A DNA stretch of 64,000 nucleotides from Chloroflexota bacterium (lineage in GTDB: Bacteria > Chloroflexota > Anaerolineae > Aggregatilineales > Phototrophicaceae). Shown here in pieces: positions 8,426-16,346 of the stretch (the first letter of the stretch is position 1; each line of letters opens with the position of its first letter). The DNA lies in the NCBI GenBank assembly GCA_020161935.1, contig JAIUNI010000003.1, positions 62,001-126,000 of the forward strand, in the 5' to 3' direction. The position numbers and the translations under genes were made by a program. The notes below the pieces were generated by a model. The model had not been told where the DNA came from. It searched no databases and worked only from the letters and a program-made list of their open reading frames with translations.

Positions 8426-9277
8426 CTACCCCGCCAGCAGCCGCTTCAAAAAGGTGAGGCCGTTTTGGGCGAGCGCATCCTGCGACGGCTCGAACGAACG
8501 CCAGATCGCGGCGGCACGGGCGATGCTCTTAACCTTGCTGGTGAAGGACTCGATGACCACCGGCCCATCGTAGCCCACGTCGCGCAGGGCTTGGGCTACC
8601 GCGTCCCATGTGACGTTGCCACTGCCCGGTGCGCCACGGTCGTTTTCACAGGCGTGGAAATGCACCATGCGCGAACCGGCGAGGCGGATGGCATCCCCCA
8701 GCGACTTCTCCTCGATGTTCATGTGGAAGGTGTCGAGCATGATCTTGCAGGCGGGGCTGTCCACACGGTCGATGACTTCTACCGCCTGTGAAGCGAGGTT
8801 GATGAAGCTGGTTTCGAAGCGGTTGAGCGGCTCGATACACAGCACCACACCCTTATCCGCCGCGTAAGCCGAAAGCTGCTTGAGGTTGGTGACGAGCAGG
8901 TCGAGGTCACGGGCGCGTTCGTCGGGGGTTTGCTGCCACACCCGCCCCACCGCCGAATAGATCGGCCCGACAATGTTGGTGATGCCCATCGTGTTCGCCG
9001 CGTCGATGCAGTGACGGATGTAGTTCATGCCGTTTTCGCGGATTTTGCCGTCGTCGTGGATGAGGTCGCGGTCGGGACCCATCGCAGCGCACATGCTGCC
9101 GCCGAGACCGTTGTCGCGCAGGATTTGTGCGCCAGCCGCGTAATCCAGATCAAACGTGCCTTCGATGGGGATTTCGAGAATGTCGAAGCCCATGCCCTTC
9201 ACTTTGGGGGCGAGTGCCGCCAGTTCCTCGGTATTACACGGTGATACCCACACCCACGCATTCACACCAAATTTCAT
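8426..9277 (-). CDS. Sugar 3-epimerase / hydroxypyruvate isomerase-like TIM barrel
   Basis: The protein (283 residues) matches the D-tagatose/D-psicose 3-epimerase branch of the xylose isomerase-like TIM barrels: MKFGVNAWVW start, LEIPIEG, CIEPLNRFET with a metal Glu, MLDTFHMNIEE with a metal Asp, HFHACENDRGAPG, and VVIESFTS with the final Glu. Such enzymes epimerise ketoses using a divalent metal. The ATG at 9277 has GAGGAG just upstream; longer frames are not supported. It lies 19 bases after the LysE gene and downstream of the sugar ABC importer, so it may process the imported sugar. Confidence 0.82.
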   Translation of the reverse strand: MKFGVNAWVWVSPCNTEELAALAPKVKGMGFDILEIPIEGTFDLDYAAGAQILRDNGLGGSMCAAMGPDRDLIHDDGKIRENGMNYIRHCIDAANTMGITNIVGPIYSAVGRVWQQTPDERARDLDLLVTNLKQLSAYAADKGVVLCIEPLNRFETSFINLASQAVEVIDRVDSPACKIMLDTFHMNIEEKSLGDAIRLAGSRMVHFHACENDRGAPGSGNVTWDAVAQALRDVGYDGPVVIESFTSKVKSIARAAAIWRSFEPSQDALAQNGLTFLKRLLAG

Positions 9278-9296
9278 CTGAAACTCCTCAATAACT

Positions 9297-9941
9297 CTAT
9301 GTTTTGCCGCGACCTGCCAGCGCCGCCGTGATACCCAAGCCCACAAAGACCGTGCCGCTGACGTAACGCTGTACCCGCTTGAAGCGACGATTACCACGCA
9401 GCCAACCGGAAAGCAAGCTCGACACAATCGCATAAGTGCCGTCCGTCAGCGCACCCAGCACGATGAAGATCAGGCCGAGCAGGATGATCTGCGCCGTGAC
9501 CGAGCCGTGCGACGGATCGACAAACTGCGGCAGGAAGGCGAAGAAGAATAGGGCGGTTTTCGGGTTCAACAGGCTGATAATCAAACCCTGCTTATAAATC
9601 TTGCCCAACGGCTGCTTCTGCACCGCGACCTCGGTGTCGTCCTCATCCCGCGAGCGGAACTTCTGGATGCCGAGGTAGATCAGATAGACCGCGCCCACGT
9701 ACTTGACAATATCAAACGCCAGCGCCGACGACAGCAAGATCGCCGACAGGCCAAGCGCCGCCGCGAGGATGTGGAGCATGGTCGCGCTGGCAACCCCCGC
9801 CACTGATACTAACCCTGCCGTTCGCCCCTGATCGATGCTGCGCGTCATGATGTACATCACGTTCGGCCCCGGCGAGATCAGCAGCGCCAGCGACGCGGTG
9901 ACGAACAACAGGACGTTTGTGGGCAGCAGATCGGTGAGCAT
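9297..9941 (-). CDS. LysE/RhtB family amino acid exporter
   Basis: The 214-residue membrane protein has about six hydrophobic segments and the family motif SPGPNVMYI near 23-31, plus GAVYLIYLGIQKFR and LLNPKTALFFFAFLPQFV, all typical of RhtB-type translocators. It should export amino acids or related small metabolites across the inner membrane. AGGAG lies 11 bases before the ATG. It is followed closely by the epimerase gene. Confidence 0.88.
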   Translation of the reverse strand: MLTDLLPTNVLLFVTASLALLISPGPNVMYIMTRSIDQGRTAGLVSVAGVASATMLHILAAALGLSAILLSSALAFDIVKYVGAVYLIYLGIQKFRSRDEDDTEVAVQKQPLGKIYKQGLIISLLNPKTALFFFAFLPQFVDPSHGSVTAQIILLGLIFIVLGALTDGTYAIVSSLLSGWLRGNRRFKRVQRYVSGTVFVGLGITAALAGRGKT

Positions 9942-10066
9942 GGTTGAGCAATCTCCTGAGCTGTGTTTCTTTTAGCGATGCAAGCATGTAAGTTACTCAA
10001 TGAATTTGACCACATATATCGTCAAATTCACACAGCCTTTGAAGTCATATTGAATATTGAGGTAAA

Positions 10067-10134
10067 CGGACGCGATGTATCGCGTCCCTACAGCAGCATT
10101 TTGATTTTTGTAGGGACAGCATACATGCTGTCCG
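10067..10134. repeat. Paired-hairpin element R2
   Basis: The left hairpin (10067-10092) has the core GACGCGAT/ATCGCGTC. The right hairpin (10109-10134) has GACAGCAT/ATGCTGTC. Outer ends are CGGAC and GTCCG and inner ends CCCTACA and TGTAGGG. The spacer is 16 bases. Confidence 0.85.
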
Positions 10135-10172
10135 TTACCTCATAAGCTCTTTCAATATCTAACTTTTAACTT

Positions 10173-11237
10173 TTAATTTCCAACTATCCGCAACTTGCTC
10201 GTCGGCTCAAACAGGTGCAGATGGTCAACCGGCACGTCGAAGCGCACCTCATCCGCCAACCGCACCGGACTCACCCCCGGCACGATGCTCACGATGGTCT
10301 GGTCGCCCGTGCGAATGTGGATAATCGTTTCCACACCCAGCGGTTCGATCAGCGCCACCTTGCCCGTGTACGCGCCGTTTTCTGTCAACCGCACGTTCTC
10401 CGGCCTTACGCCCAGCAGCACCGATTCTGGCACATCACCGTGCGGTGTGGGCATCCTCAGCGGGCTGTCGGCGACATGCAGATGCCCATTCTGGCGGTGC
10501 GCGGTGAACAGGTTGATCTTCGGCGTGCCGACCAACTGCGCTACCACAGTCGTCGCCGGACGGTCGTAGATGTCGTGCGGGGTGCCGATTTGCAGGATAT
10601 GCCCATCGTCCAGCACGGCGATGCGGTCAGCCATCGTGAGGGCTTCGATCTGGTCATGCGTCACGAAAACGGTGGTGCTGTTCTGCGTCCCCTGAATATG
10701 CTTGAGTTCCACCCGCAGCGCCTCGCGCAGCTTGGCATCAAGGTTGGAAAGCGGCTCGTCCATCAGGAACACGCGCGGTTCACGCACAATCGCCCGACCG
10801 ATAGAGACACGCTGCATCTCACCGCCCGATAGTTTCGCCGTTTTCCGTTCGAGCAGGTGGGTAATCCGCAGCTTTTCCGCCGCCATATGGATGCGCTGTT
10901 TGATCTCCGGTTCCGGTATCTTCCGCAGCGGCGAGCGCAGAGGGAAGGCGAGGTTGTCGTACACCGACATGCCGGGGTACAGCGAGTACTGCTGGAACAC
11001 GAACGCCACATCACGCTCGGCGGGTGGCAGCTCGTCGGAAAGTTCCGCGTCGAAGTACACATGGCCTTCGTTTTGCCGTTCTAACCCCGCGATCACCCGC
11101 AGCGTGGTGGTTTTGCCCGCGCCGGTCGGCCCCAGCAGCACGAAGAACTCGCCGTCGTGGATGTTGAAGGTCACATCATGCAGCGCGACTTTATCCTTAA
11201 AGCGCTTGGTGATATTTTCCAGTCGGATATTGCTCAT
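10173..11237 (-). CDS. Sugar ABC transporter ATPase (MalK/UgpC type), copy A
   Basis: This 354-residue ATPase has Walker A GPTGAGKT at 36-43, Q-loop Gln82, signature LSGGEMQR at 136-143, Walker B/MDEP at 159-162, the H-loop in FVTHDQ, and a C-terminal TOBE regulatory region typical of CUT1 carbohydrate importers. It energises uptake at the inner face of the membrane. It starts two bases after the stop of a second, different ATPase, so the complex may use a heterodimeric nucleotide-binding pair. It is the last gene of the import cluster before a 230-base gap. Confidence 0.92.
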   Translation of the reverse strand: MSNIRLENITKRFKDKVALHDVTFNIHDGEFFVLLGPTGAGKTTTLRVIAGLERQNEGHVYFDAELSDELPPAERDVAFVFQQYSLYPGMSVYDNLAFPLRSPLRKIPEPEIKQRIHMAAEKLRITHLLERKTAKLSGGEMQRVSIGRAIVREPRVFLMDEPLSNLDAKLREALRVELKHIQGTQNSTTVFVTHDQIEALTMADRIAVLDDGHILQIGTPHDIYDRPATTVVAQLVGTPKINLFTAHRQNGHLHVADSPLRMPTPHGDVPESVLLGVRPENVRLTENGAYTGKVALIEPLGVETIIHIRTGDQTIVSIVPGVSPVRLADEVRFDVPVDHLHLFEPTSKLRIVGN

Positions 11238-11239
11238 GG

Positions 11240-12331
11240 TTAGCCCCTCCCGTTCTGCAAGGCTTTTTCGGTTTCGGGATGGAAGAACCGAACGCTATCC
11301 GGCTTGATGTCAAAGTGAACGGTATCGTTGATCTGGTGGCGCATCTCGCGCCCCGCCCGCACATGCACGATATGGTCACGGTCAAGCTGCAAGTGCAGCA
11401 TGGTATACCCGCCGTGCAGGTCATTGGCGAAAGTGGTCGAGTGGATTTCACCCGCCGCGTGAACACTGACCGACTCCGGTCGGAAGCCAACGACGACGCG
11501 CCCATCTGCCGGTAAGCTGCTGCCGAGTGCGCCGCGCCAACTTTCCGGCACGGTGTAGCGGTTGTCGCCGGGGAGCCGCACCACGCCGTCGGCATACGTG
11601 CCGCCCAGCAGGTTCATGCCGGGGCTGCCGATGAACCGTGCCACGAACAGGTTGGCCGGGTTGTTATAAACCTCGGTCGGTGTGGCGGCCTGCTGCACTT
11701 CGGCGTTGGACATCACCACAATCCGGTCGCCCATCGCCATCGCTTCCACTTGGTCATGTGTCACGTAAACCGAGGTGGCGTTCTGGTCGATGTGCAGCCG
11801 CTTGATTTCGGCACGCATCGACTCGCGGAACTCGGCATCCAGCGCCCCCAACGGCTCGTCCATCAGGAAGGCCGCCGGACGGCGCACCAATGCCCGCGCC
11901 AGCGCCACCCGCTGCTGGTCGCCACCGCTCAAGCTGCCCGGTCGCGCGTCCAGCACATGCTCGATCTTGAGCATCTGCGCCACTTCCTTGACCCGCTTCT
12001 TAATCTCATCCCGCCCCACGCTCTGCGCTTGCAGGGGGAAAGCGATATTCTCTCTCGCGCTCAGGTGCGAATACAGAGCGAAGAACTGGAACACGAAGGC
12101 GATGTCACGGGCGCTGGGGTGCAGCCACGTCACATCCTTGCCGTCGAACAGGATGCTGCCGCTGGTGACGGCTTCGAGGCCGCTAATCATTCGTAGCGTG
12201 GTCGTCTTGCCGCAGCCGGACGGGCCGAGCAGCACGATAAATTCGCCGCTGTTGATGGTCATATCCAGCGGCTTCACGGCGAAACTCTCGCCAAACTTTT
12301 TCTCAACTTGCTTGAGTTCAATGGTTGCCAT
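11240..12331 (-). CDS. Sugar ABC transporter ATPase (MalK/UgpC type), copy B
   Basis: This is the second ATPase of the importer (363 residues), with Walker A GPSGCGKT at 36-43, Q-loop Gln82, LSGGDQQR at 134-141, FLMDEPLGALDAE and VYVTHDQ. The C-terminal TOBE-like part is present. It is clearly divergent from copy A, so it is not a recent duplication. Rhizobial glycerol importers (GlpS/GlpT) also have two ATPase genes with one permease pair, but the substrate here cannot be read. It follows the permease gene by 15 bases. Confidence 0.92.
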   Translation of the reverse strand: MATIELKQVEKKFGESFAVKPLDMTINSGEFIVLLGPSGCGKTTTLRMISGLEAVTSGSILFDGKDVTWLHPSARDIAFVFQFFALYSHLSARENIAFPLQAQSVGRDEIKKRVKEVAQMLKIEHVLDARPGSLSGGDQQRVALARALVRRPAAFLMDEPLGALDAEFRESMRAEIKRLHIDQNATSVYVTHDQVEAMAMGDRIVVMSNAEVQQAATPTEVYNNPANLFVARFIGSPGMNLLGGTYADGVVRLPGDNRYTVPESWRGALGSSLPADGRVVVGFRPESVSVHAAGEIHSTTFANDLHGGYTMLHLQLDRDHIVHVRAGREMRHQINDTVHFDIKPDSVRFFHPETEKALQNGRG

Positions 12332-12346
12332 AATGCCTCGCTCGCC

Positions 12347-13357
12347 TTAGCCTTTCCGAATCGCGCCGAAGGTGACACCGCGCAGCAGGTGCTTCCGCAG
12401 CACGAAGGTCACGATCACCACCGGAATGAGAAACAGCAGCGAAGCCGCCGCGATGGTTGACCACTCGATGCCGCCGCTGCCGAGGATCAGCGGGATGCTG
12501 GGCGGGGCGGTTTTGGCACGGTCGGAGGTCAGGATAAGGGCGAAGGCGTACTCGTTCCACGAGAAGATCAACGAGAACACGGTTGTCGCCGCGATACCGG
12601 TGATCGACTGCGGCAGTACGACTTTGCGGAAGGCTTGCAACCGTGTGTAGCCATCCACCAGCGCCGCTTCCTCGTACTCCTTCGGGATCTCGTCGATGAA
12701 GCCTTTCAACAGCCACACCGCGAACGATAGGTTGAAGCTGGTGTACAGCAGGATCATGCCGAGGTGCGTGTCGTACAACCCCAACTGGCGGTACATCAGG
12801 AAGATGGGGATGGTGACGACGACGGCGGGTAACATTCGCTGGCTGAGAATGAAGAACAGCAGGTCATCCTTGCCGGGGATGTCGAAGCGGCTGAATGCAT
12901 ACGCCGCCAGCACCGCGAACACCACCGAAATGACGGTCGAGGTTCCGGCGATAATCAGCGAATTGATGATCTGCCGCGTGAACTCGCTCTGCCCGATAAT
13001 CACCTGCTGCTGTGCCAGCGCCACCTGATCGGCGAAACCGAGGTCGGTACGTTGGCGTAGGGCTTCCACTTCCGCGTCACTCACCTGCCGCCGCTGGGTG
13101 AACAGGTTGACGAACCCTTCCATCGAGGGCGTGAAGAACACCTTCGGCGGAACCGTCACGGCATCCCGCAGCGGTTTGAAAGCGGTCATGCCCATCCACA
13201 CCACGGGGATCAGCATCACCAGCGCGATAATCACGGCGATGATGGCACGGGTGACGTTGGCGGCTTGTGGTTGCCAGCCGACTTTATCGACGCGCGTGGA
13301 ATAATTCACCACGGGAACGCGCAGCGCAGGTTTTGGGGTCGTTGTTTCGGTTGCCAT
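12347..13357 (-). CDS. Sugar ABC transporter permease, MalG-like
   Basis: The 336-residue protein has six membrane segments and the cytoplasmic EAA loop EYEEAALVDGYTRLQAF, which docks the ATPase. A polar insertion of about 45 residues (roughly 95-140, containing QVSDAEVEALRQRTD) lies in the loop after the first membrane segment and is larger than in MalG. It starts 4 bases after the MalF-like gene, so the two permeases are co-translated. Confidence 0.9.
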   Translation of the reverse strand: MATETTTPKPALRVPVVNYSTRVDKVGWQPQAANVTRAIIAVIIALVMLIPVVWMGMTAFKPLRDAVTVPPKVFFTPSMEGFVNLFTQRRQVSDAEVEALRQRTDLGFADQVALAQQQVIIGQSEFTRQIINSLIIAGTSTVISVVFAVLAAYAFSRFDIPGKDDLLFFILSQRMLPAVVVTIPIFLMYRQLGLYDTHLGMILLYTSFNLSFAVWLLKGFIDEIPKEYEEAALVDGYTRLQAFRKVVLPQSITGIAATTVFSLIFSWNEYAFALILTSDRAKTAPPSIPLILGSGGIEWSTIAAASLLFLIPVVIVTFVLRKHLLRGVTFGAIRKG

Positions 13358-13361
13358 GTGT

Positions 13362-14303
13362 TTAGCCTCCCCTCGCGTTGTTGAGTGACCGGATATAGAG
13401 GTTGCTGACGGCGATGATGACGATCAGCACAATGTATGCCAACGCGCTCGACATGCCGGTGTCGTACTGCCCTTGAAAGGCGAGTTGGAACAGCCGTATC
13501 GACACCGTTTCGGTCGCGTCCCCCGGCCCGCCGCCCGTTAAGCCTTTCACAAGGTCGAACTGTTTAAAAGCCTCAATCGAGCGAAACAATACCGCGATCA
13601 GCAGCAGCGGCATCACCTGTGGCAGCGTAATCCGCCGGAATTGGAACCACGCGCTGGCGCGATCTATCGAGGCCGCTTCGTAGAGGTATTCGGGGATGGC
13701 GCTCAACCCCGCGAGGCACAGCAGCATCACGAACGGACTCCACATCCACACATCCACGATGATGATCGCCCACATCGCCCGTGTCGGCTCGCCCAACCAT
13801 TCCGGCGAGGTGTTGATGTTGGTGTAGCCCAGCAGGTAGTTGAAGATGCCGTAGGAGGGGTTGTAGATCAGCTTCCAGAAGTTTGCCACCACAATCGGCG
13901 AGAGCATCATCGGTACGAGGATCAGTGTGGTGATGATGCCGCTGCCCTTGAACTTACTCCGCAGCAGCAGCGCCAGCCCGAAGCCGATAACGGTTTGCAG
14001 GATGACCGAGATGAGGGCGTAGCGTCCGGTGACGGCGAAGTTTTGCCAGAAGCGTTCGTCAGAAAGAATAGTTGTGTAATTTTGCAGGCCGACCCACTCA
14101 GGGGCTTTGTCAGAAATAACGGAATAATTTGTAAAGCTCAGATACAGGCTGTAAATCAACGGGAATATATTCATCAGGATCAGCAGGATCATCGTCGGCA
14201 GGATGAACAACTGCACGATCCGCGTGTTGCTCATCTGCCGCTGGCGGGGCTGCTGATGGACCCGTGTTTCGATGCCTGAGAGCTTGCTACTGGTTTCGGA
14301 CAC
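13362..14303 (-). CDS. Sugar ABC transporter permease, MalF-like
   Basis: This is the partner permease, with six membrane segments and the EAA loop YLYEAASIDRASAWFQF. A GTG start at 14303 is preferred because GAGG lies 6 bases upstream; a TTG 12 bases further out would add four residues. The short polar N-terminal tail before the first membrane segment (about 25 residues) is typical. It is separated from the binding-protein gene by 345 bases of repeats, so its expression may be lower than that of the binding protein. Confidence 0.88.
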   Translation of the reverse strand: MSETSSKLSGIETRVHQQPRQRQMSNTRIVQLFILPTMILLILMNIFPLIYSLYLSFTNYSVISDKAPEWVGLQNYTTILSDERFWQNFAVTGRYALISVILQTVIGFGLALLLRSKFKGSGIITTLILVPMMLSPIVVANFWKLIYNPSYGIFNYLLGYTNINTSPEWLGEPTRAMWAIIIVDVWMWSPFVMLLCLAGLSAIPEYLYEAASIDRASAWFQFRRITLPQVMPLLLIAVLFRSIEAFKQFDLVKGLTGGGPGDATETVSIRLFQLAFQGQYDTGMSSALAYIVLIVIIAVSNLYIRSLNNARGG

Positions 14304-14407
14304 AAGCAACCTCAAATCTCATGGATTAGGACAGGCGAACAGCCAGCAGGCCGCGCCCATTCGCGTACAGTTTTATGCTCACCGTTATAAGGCTCTGCCC
14401 TGTTGCG

Positions 14408-14472
14408 CTGCTAGTCTCATTCCCTCTTGTTCCCTCCCTTGCTTGCGGGGGAGGGTTAGGGTGGGGGTCTAT
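14408..14472. repeat. Intergenic GGGAGGGTTAGGGTGGGG-type repeat
   Basis: A C-rich arm and a G-rich arm (CTCCCTTGC / GCGGGGGAG) fold into a hairpin followed by GGTTAGGGTGGGG. Related sequences lie at 24372-24426, 47062-47113 and 48620-48695. Confidence 0.55.
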
Positions 14473-14517
14473 CCCGCGCTGACAGTCCTCAATCGGCTTA
14501 TTATTAGACCAATCAAA

Positions 14518-14584
14518 GGACAGCATGTATGCTGTCCCTACACAAACTCCGTTGCGTGCGTAGGGACGCGATATATCGCGTCCG
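14518..14584. repeat. Paired-hairpin element R3 (inverted orientation)
   Basis: Here the left hairpin (14518-14542) is CAGCAT-type and the right (14560-14584) is CGCGAT-type, the opposite order from R1 and R2. The spacer is 17 bases. It lies between the binding-protein and permease genes. Confidence 0.85.
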
Positions 14585-14602
14585 TTCGTCGCTCATAAAG
14601 TC

Positions 14603-14628
14603 AAGCAGGGGTATCGCTACCCCCGCTT
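14603..14628 (-). terminator. Hairpin downstream of the solute-binding protein gene
   Basis: AAGCAGGGGTA and TACCCCCGCTT form a stable stem 20 bases 3' of the binding-protein stop codon. The U-tract is poor, so it may be an attenuator or an mRNA 3'-end stabiliser that lowers readthrough into the permease genes, as at the malE-malF junction. Confidence 0.5.
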
Positions 14629-14648
14629 GATGAACCCTATCGGTTCGG

Positions 14649-15977
14649 TTATTGGATCACGCCCGCGTCGACCAGCACCGCGTCATGTTCTTCGGACATG
14701 CCGTCGAGCGCCTCTTGAGCTGTACCCTCACCACCCACGATGAAAGCGTGCAGGTAGCGTTGGGTTGGCTCCAAAAGCTGCCCGAACTCAGGAATATTCC
14801 AGAAGTCCTTGACGAAGGTCATGGTCTGCGCGAACGCCGCGTTATAAGGAGTCTGGTTCAGGAAAGTATCCGATTCCAGAACGTTGATGTTGCAGGTGTA
14901 GCCGCCGTAAGCCGCCCACGTCGCCTGTGTGTCTTCCTGCGAGAACCACTGGAGGAAGTCCAGCGCCGCCTGTTTGCGCGTGTCATCGACATAAGCGTTC
15001 ACGCTCATGCCCTGACCACCGAGCGCCGCGAACTGCTGTCCATCCGGCCCCTTGGGCATGACGAAGTAACCCGTGCTTTCGCGGAAGGGGTTGTTGTCGC
15101 TGTCCAACGCAGGGAAGAAGGCGAAGTAGTTCATAATCATCGCCGCCTGCCCGTTGGTGAACGAGTCATTCATTTCTTGGAAGAACGAGTTGGTGTTGCC
15201 GGGGGGTGCGAATGAATAGAGTTCCTTATAAAGGTCGAGCGCCTGTACGCAGGGTTCAGCGTTCACCACACCGAGGACGTTATTGGTGTCGTCCTGCCAG
15301 TTGCAGCCGTAGCTAAAGAACGCATTCTCGAAGCCCATCGTGATCGCGTCGTAGTCTTTCTGGGTGTAGACGTTCACGCCGTACAGCCCGTCATCGGGGC
15401 GGGTGAAGAACTCGGCGATGTCGCGGAGCTGCACCCATGTTTCCGGCACGGCGAGGGGGTAGCCGTACTTGGCTTCGAAGGCGGCCATTTCGTCGGGGTT
15501 CTCGAACAGGTCTTTGCGGTATGCCCAGCCGTTCGCATCACCTTCGGTCGGGTAAGCATAGTATTTGCCGCTGCCCGCCGGATATTCACCGTAGTATTGC
15601 AGCGTCGCCGGGGTGACGGTCTTATCAATCCCGCCGCTGGTCATGAACTCGGTCAGATCGACATAATGACCCTGCGTCACACCTTGACCGACCCATTGGC
15701 TGTCGCCGACGATCAGGTCATAGGAAGTGCCTTTTGCCGCCCATTCCGTACCGACGCGGGTGTAAAAGTCGCCCCACGGGGTTTGTACGACATTGACCTT
15801 GATGCCGGTTGCTGCTTCGTAATCATTACCAATTTGCTGTAAATAATTCGCGGGGTCCCACTGCGCCCACCAGATGGTGAGTTCGGTAACGCCCTGCGCC
15901 GACGCGGTGGCTGCCCCGCCCAACGAGGCGACCAGCAGCGCAACCAGCATGAATAAAAACCCTTTTTTCTTTAACAT
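14649..15977 (-). CDS. Extracellular sugar-binding lipoprotein-like/periplasmic binding protein
   Basis: This is a family 1 solute-binding protein (442 residues). The N-terminus MLKKKGFLFMLVALLVAS with a small-residue site ASA-QG near 28-29 is a signal peptide; there is no lipobox Cys. The mature part opens with ELTIWWAQWD and contains YDLIVGDSQW, YPTEGDANGWAYRKDLF, ETWVQLRDIAEFF and FLQWFSQEDTQ, the pattern of CUT1 binding proteins. The ATG at 15977 is preferred, with AGGAG 8 bases upstream; a GTG one codon earlier is possible. It delivers substrate to the permease pair encoded downstream. A palindromic operator candidate lies upstream. Confidence 0.9.
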   Translation of the reverse strand: MLKKKGFLFMLVALLVASLGGAATASAQGVTELTIWWAQWDPANYLQQIGNDYEAATGIKVNVVQTPWGDFYTRVGTEWAAKGTSYDLIVGDSQWVGQGVTQGHYVDLTEFMTSGGIDKTVTPATLQYYGEYPAGSGKYYAYPTEGDANGWAYRKDLFENPDEMAAFEAKYGYPLAVPETWVQLRDIAEFFTRPDDGLYGVNVYTQKDYDAITMGFENAFFSYGCNWQDDTNNVLGVVNAEPCVQALDLYKELYSFAPPGNTNSFFQEMNDSFTNGQAAMIMNYFAFFPALDSDNNPFRESTGYFVMPKGPDGQQFAALGGQGMSVNAYVDDTRKQAALDFLQWFSQEDTQATWAAYGGYTCNINVLESDTFLNQTPYNAAFAQTMTFVKDFWNIPEFGQLLEPTQRYLHAFIVGGEGTAQEALDGMSEEHDAVLVDAGVIQ

Positions 15978-16072
15978 CACTTTTGCTCCTAAACAAAGAA
16001 TGGTCGAACGTCTTACGGTGTCGATCTATAATTTTTGTGAAGGCTAACCTCGGCAGTCTCCCTTCCTTACTA

Positions 16073-16091
16073 TGTATACACCCTGTATACA
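16073..16091. promoter_or_regulatory. Double TGTATACA palindrome, candidate operator
   Basis: TGTATACA is repeated twice with a CCC spacer. Each copy is itself a perfect palindrome. It lies about 95 bases upstream of the sugar-binding protein start, next to TATATAA, which could be the -10 element on the minus strand. GntR-type repressors commonly bind sites with TGTA/TACA half-sites, so a sugar-responsive repressor is a reasonable inference. No regulator gene is adjacent. Confidence 0.5.
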
Positions 16092-16291
16092 GCTAATTTA
16101 TATAGAGTAACACAGATCAAGAAAGTCAGCTATGCATACGACAAAAGTCATGTGATCAGGTCGTGAACATGAGGGTAAATTCGCCGGCAAAATAATTTTC
16201 AACAAGGCAATTGTTCGCGCAAAAGTAACAAAGTTTCTATTCGCTGTCAATAAATGATAGGGATGGGTAACAAGCTGTGACAGGTGGCTAC

Positions 16292-16322
16292 AAACAAAAA
16301 GGGCGACCGGTTTGGTCGCCCC
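16292..16322 (-). terminator. Terminator of the FTR1 gene, with dispersed-repeat backbone
   Basis: On the minus strand GGGCGACC and GGTCGCCC form an 8-bp stem followed by TTTTTG, 25 bases past the FTR1 stop. The 5' side reads CGTAGGGGCGACC, the same word order as the dispersed GTAGGGAC hairpins, so this terminator appears to be built from a repeat copy. Confidence 0.75.
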
Positions 16323-16346
16323 TACGAACATTTATCGTCCCGCTGA

